A stretch of 64,000 nucleotides of DNA from Selenia dentaria (lineage: Eukaryota > Arthropoda > Insecta > Lepidoptera > Geometridae), in assembly GCA_917880725.1 (NCBI GenBank), contig OU862886.1:16088501-16152500 (forward strand). Reading direction: 5' to 3'. Under the pieces are notes generated by a model. It was not told where the DNA came from and ran no database searches. It was given only the letters and a program-made list of their open reading frames with translations. Numbering within the stretch: the stretch's first letter is position 1; each line of letters opens with the position of its first letter. Both the position numbers and the translations under genes were made by a program. Below, piece after piece: positions 1 through 11,000 of the stretch.

Positions 1-805
1 TAGCGTTTGTGGACTATGAGAAAGTCTTTGATTCGATCGAGACGTGGGCAGTGCTTGAGTCTCTTCAGCGATGCCGTATTGACTATCGGTATATTGAAGT
101 GCTGAAGTGTTTGTACAAAAACGCCTACATGTCAGTCCGAGAACAGGAGCAGAGTTTGAAGGCAATTCCTATGCAAGGAGGCGTGAGACAAGGAGACGTT
201 ATATCTCCGAAAGTGTTCACCGCCACATTGGAAGACGCCTTCAAGCTTCTGGAATGGCAAGGACTTGGAATCAATATTAACGGTGAATACATCACTCACC
301 TTCGATTTGCCGACGATATTGTGTCAAAAATACCTCAGTGACTCAAGACAAGAGTCTTTGACCAATGTGTGTTACCAGTGATGACTTATGGCACTGAAAC
401 GTGGTCTCATACTATGGGACTCATAGATAAGCTCAAAGTCACACAACGAGCTATGAGAGGGCTATGCTCGCGGTTTCTCTACGTGATTGAATCAGAAATG
501 AGGAGATCCGTAGAAGAACGAATGTCACCGATATAGCCCAGAAGATTAGCCAGTTGAATTGGCAGTGGGCAGGGCACATAGCACGCAGAACAGATGGCCG
601 ATGGGGCCGAAAAGTTCTGAAGTGGAGACCATGGACCGGCAAGCGCAGCGTAGGTCGTCCACCGACACGGTGGACAGACGACCTGATGAAGGTCGCAGGA
701 CGACGTTGGATGCAGGCCGCTTCCAACCGTTCCTTTTGGAAAACCATGAGGGAGGCCTATGTTCAGCAGTGGACGTCCTACGGCTGAGATGATGATGATG
801 ATGAT
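1..805 (+). mobile_element. RTE-type LINE, 3' fragment with internal deletion
   Basis: The left end runs off the window. Residues readable from position 9 include VDYEK, GVRQGDVISPK and LRFADDIV, which are reverse-transcriptase blocks including the FADD active site. The DNA is nearly identical to 12826-13900. Just after FADD the sequence jumps to the region equivalent to about 13424, so about 270 bp present in the other copy is missing. The rest of the C-terminal region is readable in pieces (WAGHIARR, GRPPTRW). The element ends in a short GATGAT tail at about 790-805, typical of RTE LINEs. It is not functional. Confidence 0.85.
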
Positions 806-2410
806 TACAAGTATGCTAAGTTGGATAAAGACGAATAATTTAGAAACAGAACTGCCTGTAGAGCCGCTGCGATCTTAAAGTCCCATGGCCAATTAAGGTG
901 ATATTTTTGTTGAGATTGTAAAGTCCCAAGAACGCGTGAGCGGTTAATAGAAGTGACACACGTTTATCAAAGTTACCTACAGCGAACTTAAACTAAGACT
1001 TTAACGTTTCAGACCGTTTTAAGAAAATCTCTTGAATTATGATAATTAAAGAAGATCCAGCTAACGCATTACTACACTGCAAGTACCACCGATTTTCATT
1101 TGAAATTATGCATGCAGAAATGTCATTAAATGTTAGACTTGTCGAAATAATAGCAAGTTACTCTGGAATTTAACTTTCATCGAATAGCTCTTATAGTGTG
1201 CAAAGCTTGTTACATAATATTGTATTGATTCCTACCTGCTATTTCGTAATCTTATTAAAATCCGATCTGTTTTAACTACTCTTTGTACGTCAGCTGCATG
1301 TGAAGTATTCATTGAGTTACTGATTAGAGATGTCCGATGAATATTATTTTATCGGGCCCAAACTGATATTTTCCGAATTAACTATTCAAACCTTAGAATT
1401 AATAATGTGTAGTTTTTATTTGTTTTAACAATGCGTAGATAAACTGGATAAGTAATAATAATTGTAAAGTCATTCACAAAATATAAGTTATTGTAGCAAC
1501 CTATTAACAGGTTAGTAAGTCCTTTACACAGTCAGTATTAAGTATTTTACCTGAATATCATTTAAATACTTTTGAATTCTACATACTACAGTATCAACCA
1601 TTTTCAAAAACGATATAACGATACTGAACTCCTGCTGTTCATAAGTTCAAAAAAATCCTGTTAGTAATGACATTTAATTGCTAACATGTTGCTTGAAATT
1701 ATTTTGCGATACGCTCAAGCTTATCAAATATCAATTCTGTATACGAATCGAAGTCTTAATACCAGACGTCCATCGAAACCGATTAATTCTTTGAAAAACT
1801 TCGAAATCGACTGAATAGTCTTTTCACAGAGTAAGTACCAAGTATTTATGACTTTAATTACAATCTTACAATAATCGTAATCATCACGACACTTTTTACA
1901 TCACACGATATAAGGCAACACCTACTTTCTTCACATATTAAAATTATTTTAATATCTATACCCATATAATCAATAATCCTCGACACAAATAATCAAAAAT
2001 CATTTCAAATAGTACTCAATAATATCATTATGATATGTGTGCACATAATAACAACACTTTTAACTAGAAAAATATTCTTACGTAATACAAACATTCGTCC
2101 ATAAGTGCTTTGAAAGAATTATTTCGTACATCGAATTAAACGAAACATTTTTTAGTTTCCGGCAAAGAAGCATATCGTTTAGTGATCTGGCATACCACAT
2201 TGCGAGCACCCCAAAACTGAGGTCTAATAGTCACCAGCACGGCGTGCTTTTGCGAATAGACAAGGACAGCAAATTAAGCTAGAACAGTGTGGATATAACG
2301 AACTAATCAGCAACGCGGGGTTCCGGGTGTGCAATAAACAATTTAATTTTATTTTATTTGTGGCTTCACGCACTGGCTAAAGACAGTGGAATTACTTTGT
2401 GAAAGATGTT
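806..2410. other. AT-rich intergenic DNA, nothing recognised
   Basis: No coding region, RNA gene or clear repeat was seen in this stretch on either strand. Confidence 0.5.
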
Positions 2411-2414
2411 CAAA

Positions 2415-2526
2415 CACTCGGGGTGTCGAGCGCAGCGCAGTGCCACGCAAAATTACAGTTGTAGGCTTTGGATGGCACTTCAACTGGTATGGAACGTAGT
2501 GCTTACCATCAGATGCGCGACTTGAC
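2415..2526 (+). repeat. Dispersed repeat, copy 1
   Basis: This stretch is visibly homologous, in inverse orientation, to about 57075-57180. Shared blocks include GAGCGCAG, TAGGCTTTG and GGTGGCAC-like runs in the same order. The family is not identified. The 87-codon minus-strand reading frame across it (2349-2612) has no recognisable protein and I treat it as chance. Confidence 0.5.
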
Positions 2527-3739
2527 AGTCTCGTCAATTGATGCATAAAAAATCTAACTGTCCTAGTTAATGCCGAATGTTTTCTACGGCCTACCGCGAA
2601 TCGCGATGGCATAGGAGCTAAATTTAGCTACCTATCTAAGTAAATGTAATTAAACTTTTATCCAATACCAATTTAAACACATTTTTCATAGACATTTGTA
2701 ATACCTGGAACTTTTCAATTAAACTTGTAACAATACAGTACCTACACAGGGCCTTGTCAAAAGCGCTTCACAGCCGTCACAAGACATCGCCGGGCCAGTC
2801 CACATCAGTAGCTCTACCATGAGTTAGCAACATAAATGTCATCTACAGTCGATACTCGATCTCGACTACCTATTAAGCTTGTGATTGGCGTACTCGCTGT
2901 CAATTATAGTTCTACAATTGACCGCGAGGTGGCACTCTTCATTTTTTCATACATTTTTTTGCGGCAGTCGATAGCGAGCATCGATTGGTGTCAATGTTGT
3001 AAACTCATGGTAGACCTACTGTATTTTGTGGCCATTCATTGTATTTATTTACTGACAGCTCAGAATATGTAGGTAAGAAATTGTACTCCATATGCCGACA
3101 GTGATACGCCGACAGATGTTCATAGGTCACAACACAAGAATACGATTTTATTGAGCGGCTGGCATTTCAAGTTACACTAAGCACGACACGACCTTTAATT
3201 TTTACTGACGGTACTGTACTAAATATTTTTTATTATTACTTTTCACAGTTAGGTTATGATTGCTTTCGTTAATTAGTTACTTAATTAAGTTTATTAGATG
3301 TAATATGAAACAGAAGAAGTTACCATAGCTTTTTTTTAACATGAAAAAAATCAGTGTGGTTATTAATTTGCAGTTCCCAGAAAAGGACTAGAGATTAATG
3401 ACAGTTATTATGGTAAACACATACAATAACTTATTTAATGAGCCGTTTCACGAGATTCAGTCTAAAAATTACTACAAAAAGAATTTTTTAAATTAAGATT
3501 TATCTTAGAACTTTCACAATCTACGTAAATAATATCTACGTAATAATATGTGATCTGAACAGTATCGCGTTTCATCTATATTCTTAGAATTTTGATATTT
3601 TGATTGAAGTAAACACATCGAACTAAGTTCTTCTATTTGCAATAGGATTGTTTACTTTTGTACCTATTGTAGGAAAGAACTTAACAAAATAGTATTTAAC
3701 TTTTGTTAATTGCTGTCGTCAATTATGTATATTATGTAT
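2527..3739. other. Intergenic DNA, nothing recognised
   Basis: AT-rich, with only short chance reading frames such as 2836-3072. Nothing supports a gene. Confidence 0.45.
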
Positions 3740-4215
3740 GGCTCCTTGTGGAGCATGGAGCGCGTGAGCTCTACTGAAAGCGCTTCATCGAGGCTTCCGG
3801 AGAACGTGCAGCTTCATTCTGCGGGAAGTTTTAGTGGAACTCGTAGTGAAGGTCGACCTCGGACATCGGGTGGGTTGGACCTGGAGACTAGTTCTCCAGC
3901 ACTTCGAAGAAAACTACTGGAGTAGTACCTTTAGGCGGAGCGGTCTCTTCAATTTGCACAAAGACTACGCACGGGCACGCGGGTATCTACAAGCAGCTTG
4001 CAGTACTATGTATGGGCGGGAAATGGGAATACTCTCACATAAAGTTCAGTCACATTGAACCAGTCAAACTGCCAGCCAGTCTGCATGTTGAATCTTACTA
4101 TAACTTCCTAACGGAAGAGCTGGAAAATTTGTCTATGGCCGAGTGTAGTTCTATGGTATTTCAATATGACGGAGCACCACCACACTACGCTGCGATCGCC
4201 ATGTTCGTGATTTAA
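3740..4215 (+). pseudogene. Tc1/mariner-like transposase remnant
   Basis: Broken reading frames in at least two phases carry the segment MVFQYDGAPPHYA near 4150-4190. It resembles the block around the second catalytic Asp (QDGAPPH-type) of IS630/Tc1-like transposases. Upstream a leucine- and serine-rich stretch (residues like LPENVQLHSAG) fits the same kind of degraded protein. No complete domain or terminal inverted repeats were found. It abuts the LINE that starts at about 4225. Assignment rests on one motif. Confidence 0.4.
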
Positions 4216-4224
4216 ATAATAATT

Positions 4225-5965
4225 AATAATTATTCAACGCAGTGGAAACGGAAGAATTCTGAAATCGAATAACAAAATAAAAACAGTTTGGAAGACTATA
4301 AATACTGAGACCGGCAAAAATAAACCAAAAGACACTGCATGTGTCCTTGTAATTAACAATCAGACTGTCTCATAACCAATAAATGTAGCAAATACTTTTG
4401 ATAATTTCTTCTCTAATTTACCTCTAGAATTCACCAAGTCACTGAATTCTTGCCCCAATGCAGCAGAAGCTATTCTTAATCTGTCCGAATCAGCAAGACT
4501 CATTCGAGTTAAGTTTCATTCATAAATCTATTGTTATTTTTTGCGCTGATGCGGACGGGTTAAAGCTAATTTCACGAACGAAGTCCTATTTTGGCCCGCT
4601 TATTTAATCTTTGTATAGATAGAGGTACCTTTCCTAATTTAATGAAATATAGTAGAATCACTCCAATTTTTAAGGCTGGAGAGAAAACAGACCCCTCAAA
4701 TTATAGACCAGTATCTATACTACCAATATTGAGTAAGATCTTTGAAAAAATTATGCTCAAACAACTTTTGGCGCATTTCAACGAGCATTCAATACTGCAC
4801 GAAAATCAGTTCGGCTTCACAAAAACAAGATTAACTACGGATGTAGTATACATTAACGACCTGCCACTTATGGCCAAGGATCTTTGTGATATTGTTTTAT
4901 TTGTGGATTACACATCTCTGACTTTTAAAGTAGATAGGAAAGATAGCACACTAATTCAAGTAAACAACGCTCTATCTAGTATGTCTAAATGGTTCTCAAC
5001 TAATAATTTACTTCTGAATTCAAAAAAGACAAAATGTTTAAAGTTTCTTTGCCTACTGTTCCATATTTGGAGTCCAACGTTACGCTTGATGGAGTTAAAC
5101 TCATAATGGACGAGGCAACAGTCTTCCTAGGCATTAAAATTGACGCAAAATTACAATGGGGTCCTCATATAAATGCCCTGTCAGTTCTGCTGCAGATGCG
5201 GTACGTATAATAAGGGAGCTAACAGACGCTTCTACGGCGCCGTTAGTGTATTTTGCATATTTCCACAGCATAATGTCATATGGGATATTGCTATGGGGTT
5301 CAGCGGCTGATAAAGAGACCATCTTTGTCCTTCAGAAACGTGCTATTCGAGCTATATACGAAATGGGTCCCCGTGAACCTTTGAGAGATTTATTTAAAGA
5401 AATCAATATATTAACGTTGCCTTCCTTATATGTATTTGAAAATATAATGTATGTTCGTAAAAATTTACTATGTAAGTTAAATAGTGATCACCACACTTTT
5501 AATACCTACTAGAAATACAAATAGGATAGCTGTAGCTAGTTTTAGACTTGCGAAGACTAATAAGTCATTCCTAGGAAATTGTGTGCGTTTTTACAATAAA
5601 ATCCCAAAACACATAACAGAACTCACAGAGGGCAAATTCAAGTTGACTGTAAAAAAAGCTTTACTATAAAAAGCTTACTATAAAGTTCGACATTAAATAG
5701 AAGATAAAGATGCTTGGAATACTCCACTTCTGGCAAGCTGTAACTCTGCCACCCATAAAATGTAATATTTGTAGTATCAAGTAGAAACATTGTAAACATC
5801 TATATAAAAAGAATGGCCCCGAGTTTCTTGCCGCTTTTTCTCGGTGGGCTCTATATATTTTGGAACGCGGCGGTAGAGTCTTTAAAGTACCTTATAATGA
5901 AAAGTTGACGTTCATAAGTGCGTCTTTGATGCCTAAATTGAATAAATGATTTTGACTTTGACTTT
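4225..5965 (+). mobile_element. Jockey-like LINE, 5'-truncated and frameshifted
   Basis: The 4591-5106 frame contains the reverse-transcriptase blocks SRITPIFKAG, NYRPVSILPILSKIFEK and ENQFGF. It lacks about 100 residues between the TTDVV and YINDLP blocks. The active-site FADD is altered to FVDY (IVLFVDYTS). After a frame change near 5040-5160 the C-terminal part continues (SYGILLWGSA, LQKRAIRAIY, then RIAVASFRLAKTNKSF to 5669). The 3' UTR ends in an ATTTTGACTTTGACTTTG tail at 5948-5966. A shorter copy of the same 3' end lies at 37300-37500 on the other strand. Clade assignment (Jockey rather than CR1) comes from block similarity only. It is inactive. Confidence 0.8.
4483..4557 (+). repeat. 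75-bp inverted-repeat element, copy 1
   Basis: Its ends, GTCCGAATCAGC and GCTGATGCGGAC, form an imperfect terminal inverted repeat. The reverse complement matches 52831-52894, sharing the core AGATTTATGAATGAA and both termini. It may be nested in the LINE, as reverse-transcriptase homology is interrupted here. Confidence 0.5.
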
Positions 5966-5966
5966 G

Positions 5967-7310
5967 AAGGAAAGAAGAAGCTGTAGTGTCCTAGGACCGT
6001 GTTCGATGTTAATATTAGTTATTAGTTTTAAAAGTTGTGATTGATGTTATGCCTAAACGTGAAGTGTCATAAAATGTACACCGACGTCGGTTGTTGTAAG
6101 TAGGTACCTAATGCATTTTACTTATCAGTAGGAGGTACATAAGTGAAACAACACTATGCTGACTTCGATTATTTTTGTGAACTAAGTACCTACCTACGTC
6201 GTGTCGTGAAACTAAGTTTGAGTTATTCGCAATTGATCAGACAGAATGCTTGGTTAGTAATAAATTATTTAAGATGACATGTGTTCTTATTATTTGATTA
6301 GGTATTTAACCTACCTAGACTACCTTCCATACCTTTTCTATGTTACGATAAAAAGTTAAACTAGTTACTCACAAAACTGTTGAATAGTAGTGCTATATAT
6401 AATAGTAGTGCTTGCTATTGTAAGCACTGCAATTGCCCGTGACAGTTGCTGCGCCAGCGCTTACCATTTGCACTCCTAATAGGCAGTAGGTAGGCTTCTT
6501 GTTTCAAAGGCCGTCTTAGTTGGATCCGCCGCATTGCCAGATACTCTGCCGGGAAGCAATAGTACGCAAGCATTACTGTGTTAGGGGTTGAAGGGCGTTG
6601 TATTGAGTGAAATTAGTGGGAGATAGTTACTCAAAAATTTAAAATTAGAGTATGTGATTGATTTAAAATCTTATATATTGACATGTGGTTACTGACTGGA
6701 TACACACTCACACTGTTCGTAATACTACACTTTTATTAACACGTTGTATATATTAAATAATCATTGCAGTCCCGCCATTATAAAAAAATATATTGTGTGC
6801 ATACTTTTCCGTTTGTGTGTTTTATTGTTTTTGATTCGTGACTTAGCTATAACTATTCTGAACTGATCTTCCTATATTCATTTACTTTGGCAATCTTTAT
6901 CCTGGACTCGGAACTAAGCAAGTGATTATAATATCGAAGAGAGGACGTACTTTAAACACCCAGGCTCGTGAATTGGTGGTAAATATAGGTGGTGGTGATA
7001 TAATAAATAATGCGGGTGATTTGATGTCGCGAATGTATTTTAACTCTTGCAAGTCAAGGATTGAGAGCTATAATGCCAAATTTGGTAATATTAGAATCAG
7101 TTTCTAAATCTTCATAAACTTCGATGAAATAATTATTTTTAATAGTAGTTTTGTAGTAGTATGTAATGTACCTACCTGTTTTCTTTCAATAAATAGTAAT
7201 AACATGTTTAAATAATTTGTTGGTGGCAAAATACCTGTTTTTTAGCTTTCCGAACGCTGAACAAAAAGAGACATGAACGACATTTTCACCCACAGATTTC
7301 CAATTCAAAC
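5967..7310. other. Intergenic DNA, little content
   Basis: This AT-rich stretch lies upstream of CHORDC1. A 61-codon frame at 6922-7107 begins with an SKRGRTLNTQARELV segment, which resembles the N-terminal helix-turn-helix start of some insect Tc1-like transposases. It is too short to call a gene. Nothing else was recognised. Confidence 0.35.
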
Positions 7311-7314
7311 GCCT

Positions 7315-7423
7315 CTTGTGAGCGTTTTTAGCGTTATTTTCGCTAAAAACGCTCACAAGGGTTCTATTCGAACCACTGACCTCTATACTACTAGTACGCG
7401 TACTAGCAGTATAGAGGTCAGTG
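7315..7423. repeat. Two consecutive strong hairpins
   Basis: The first hairpin has perfect 19-bp arms at 7315-7333 and 7341-7359 around a 7-nt loop. The second is a 50-bp palindrome at 7374-7423 with 24 of 25 pairs matched and ACGCGT at its centre. TTCGAAC motifs flank the second hairpin on both sides. They lie about 0.5 kb upstream of the CHORDC1 start codon. Confidence 0.85.
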
Positions 7424-7471
7424 ATTCGAACGCACTATAAACTGTCAAACGGTATCTAGAATTCTACAGTC

Positions 7472-7697
7472 CCACCATCTTATCTGTTCAGGTGACAGCG
7501 TCGCTAGTGTAGAATTTTGGTATTGCAACCTAAGAAATTCACCAAGAAAAAAGAGAAACAAAACATAGGGCAGTCTTTCAAGCCACTCATTAATTTGCAA
7601 ATTCTACAAAGAATCCTACTAATATTATAAACGCCAAAGTTAGTTGGTATGTACACTGTAGTTCCAATTTTGCCCACCTGAACAGATAAGTTGGTGG
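7472..7697. mobile_element. Small TIR element (MITE) upstream of CHORDC1
   Basis: The terminal repeats 7472-7494 and 7675-7697 are inverted copies matching at 22 of 23 positions, with core CTTATCTGTTCAGGTG. No transposase is encoded. It ends 236 bp before the CHORDC1 ATG, so it lies in or near the promoter. The family is unknown. Confidence 0.65.
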
Positions 7698-7933
7698 CAC
7701 TATATATTAGTTTTAAAGGACTTATGGTGATGTCTGTCTTATCTGGTATCTTAGTATAGTCTGTGGTTTTAGTTTGACTTGACTTTGACTACTATGACAG
7801 AGAGTCAGTCATCTCATCAGTCAATCATTTAATTTTTTTGGATAGATTCTCAAATTTTTTTGAGGTACGGTCTTTGTTACGGATTGAATTGTTTGAATTG
7901 AAGATATAAAATAATAAAGATTTCAAACTAGCT

Positions 7934-8012
7934 ATGCCAGAAGACAACAAATTGGTTAATTGCTATAATAGAGGGTGTGGAAAGAAATTTGATCCAGACA
8001 ACAACGACACAG
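7934..8012 (+). CDS. CHORDC1: CHORDC1 exon 1
   Basis: This exon encodes residues 1-26 plus the first base of codon 27 and includes the opening CYNRGCGKKFDP of CHORD1. The donor reads CACAG|GTTTAC. The codon is completed as Asp (G|AT) in exon 2. Confidence 0.93.
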
Positions 8013-11000
8013 GTTTACAAAATTCTAGATATTTCCATAACCCTTCAGCATACTCCCCAGTCTCCCATCAAGATTTGAGTTATTCTTACCCACATAGATG
8101 CGCTCAAAAAGTGTGCTTTACGTAGCCATTAATCTTGTGTGAAGTTGGTAATGTACAGTTCATAGATAGACACCGCAGTTCAGAAATGCCCTCCAGTCCT
8201 GGTTCATTGGACCCAGTGTCGCCTTTCGCGCCATCGAACATATGCCAAGGAGTATTAAGCCGGGCTATAATAAAACTCTATCACATATTATATTTCATTC
8301 ATTCATTATTATTTTGTAAATTAATACTGTTTGGTAAAATTTTAATTTGTATTACATTTATATAGTATGTACTATAGGTCCATTTAACACCTCTATACTA
8401 CATAGAACTGTCCAGCATATTATGTAAAGTTGCGTAACTCTGGAGACATATGTCTTTAGATACAATATGTTAGTATCATATATATGATAAAAAGAGGTAC
8501 ATGCATTATGTTACAACTGATGTGAAGTATATGTGTCTTTTGTGCATACAAAAACATATTTTGCTGAGGTTCTTAGATGCCATTCTATGAAGTATAGCAT
8601 ATATCATTCAACAACAAATGTGGCTGTACAGCCACATTTGTTGTTGCCGTATTTATATGAGAGTACCATATCTACGTCTTTATATAAGATCATTGTTTGG
8701 TACGAGGGTGGCACTAAAAATTTCGGGAATCAAGGACGTGACACAACATTACTATTTAAAAATGTATTTATTGCTTTTCAAAGTATTCTCTGTGAAATTT
8801 GACACATTTTTCCATACGATGGAAACCTAGAAGCAACCATTCCATTCGGAAGTTGGGGTCTCCAAAATATCCGTTTTGTAGGCGTCCACAGCTTCTTCAG
8901 ATGATGAAAATCTCTGTCCACGCAATTTATTCTTTATTTTTAGGGAAAGTATAGAAATCATTAGGGCTTAGGTCGGGGCTGTACGGCGGATGGTCTAATA
9001 ATTCTATGTTTTCTTGCTCTAAAAACTCTTTTGTTCTGAGCGCGGTGTGAGAACTCACATTGTCACGATGGAGGATGAAACAAATGCTAGCATACCATTC
9101 TGAATTAACCGTTCTTTGTCCCTCAAGAGGAATAGTCGTAACATGGTCGGTTTTGGAGACAAACGTGGCCATCATTTTATTTGCTACACACCGTGAACGA
9201 ACAATTGTTGTTGGCTTTAACTCATTTTCAAACACCCAAACTCGTGACTGGTTTTTTGTTTCAGGTTCGTACGCGTATATCCAGGATTCGTCACCTGATA
9301 CGATGTCGTATACAGCATTTGTCCTCCGGGCATGGATCCTGCGTGGAATCTTTCGCGAGTTCTGATGCACCAAGTAACGCGAGCCGCTTTTTGCTCTTCA
9401 CAGAGCTAATTGTTCATGCAAGATTATTTGTATTTGACTCATGCCAATGTCTAAAGTTGCCTGAATTTCGCAGTATGTCACATGTCGATCTTCCTCAATC
9501 AGCTTACGCACAGCATCAACGTTTTCTTGGGTGACTGCAGTTTTTGGACGACCTTGACGGGGATCATCACTGAGCTTGACACGTCCACATTGAAATTCAG
9601 CAAACCAGTGATAAATTGTGGTTTTGGATGGGGCTTCATCACCAAATGCAGAAATCATCCGGTCAACACACTATTTTTGTGTTAAACCACTTCGAAAGTC
9701 ATAATAAATCATCGCTCTTGAATTTTCTCGAGTCAATTCCATTTTCTCAAAGATTAAAAAAGTTTGACAAAAATCTGTGACAAGACCGAAAATCTTTTTT
9801 TAAATAAATAAATGTTATTCGATTTTTAAAACCAAGGAGTTTTCAATTAAAAAGATTTTAATATGACAGGAACAGTGGAAATATTCCATTCCTGATACTT
9901 TTAGTGCAGCCCTCGTATGTAGATACCTTCAGGACTTCTTTCCATATGGAACAATAAACATTATTTAACCAAGTTGATAAAGTTGCTACACAGCACTAAT
10001 ATGATTCTAACCTTGTTTATTTGAATAACTCCAAATAATAACAATTGGACATGGCAGATTTTCTATTATTATTATTACTTTCTGCACTTGCATTGTAACA
10101 TTCTATTAATATTTACAATTTCAGATGAATGCTGCCATCACCCTGGTGCTCCGGTGTTCCATGATGCTTATAAAGGCTGGTCATGTTGCAACAAGAAAAG
10201 TGTGGATTTTACTGAATTTCTGAACTTCAAAGGTTGTACCCTCTCCAAACACTCAAATGTGGTAAGAGTTGATACAAGAATTACTAATATTATATTTGAG
10301 TTTAGCCCTTTATTCAAATTAATTTAACCCGTCCAGTGTCTACTTCTTTCAGTGTCTTTCTGAACTATGCACACGCAACAAAAGTTCAGATAAAAAATAC
10401 TACACTTCAATAGTTTGATCAACTAAAAGCAAGTTCATATCGATTGAGTGCATTTGATCTGATAAAATTAGTTACAAGTATAAAAATGTGTATACATTAG
10501 GTGTACGAGAAACATGGCATATCACTTTTTTGTACGTACACATGGTGTACACGCGACACGCAACAGGTTAATATCAAATGTATGAGAAATTTAATATAAA
10601 ACAATATAGATAGATAAAACTTGAAATGCATTGTATGCAACCAGGGCCATTGTTTTGCTTTAACTGCTGGAGTAATTAGCAATCTGGTTACAATTACTCT
10701 AATCATATCTGATAATACAATATATAGGCAGAGGTTATACCTCCACGCTGTGGGGTACCGGCTTAGAATAGTACCCCCCAACTCTACCCGTGGGTGCGTA
10801 GAAATCTGCTAAGGTATAACAATCGGAAGTTGGGCAGCAGCACCTTCCCAGTATTGAATCCCCAAAACTGCGCTCGCCAACCCACCTGCCAAGCGTGGCG
10901 AGTATTGGCAAAATCCTCCCCAAATGACGGACACAATAGGCACCAGGCCCCCAGTCCACGGCAGTCCCGCTATTCCTGGTTACGGTAGCGGCCACGGTAA

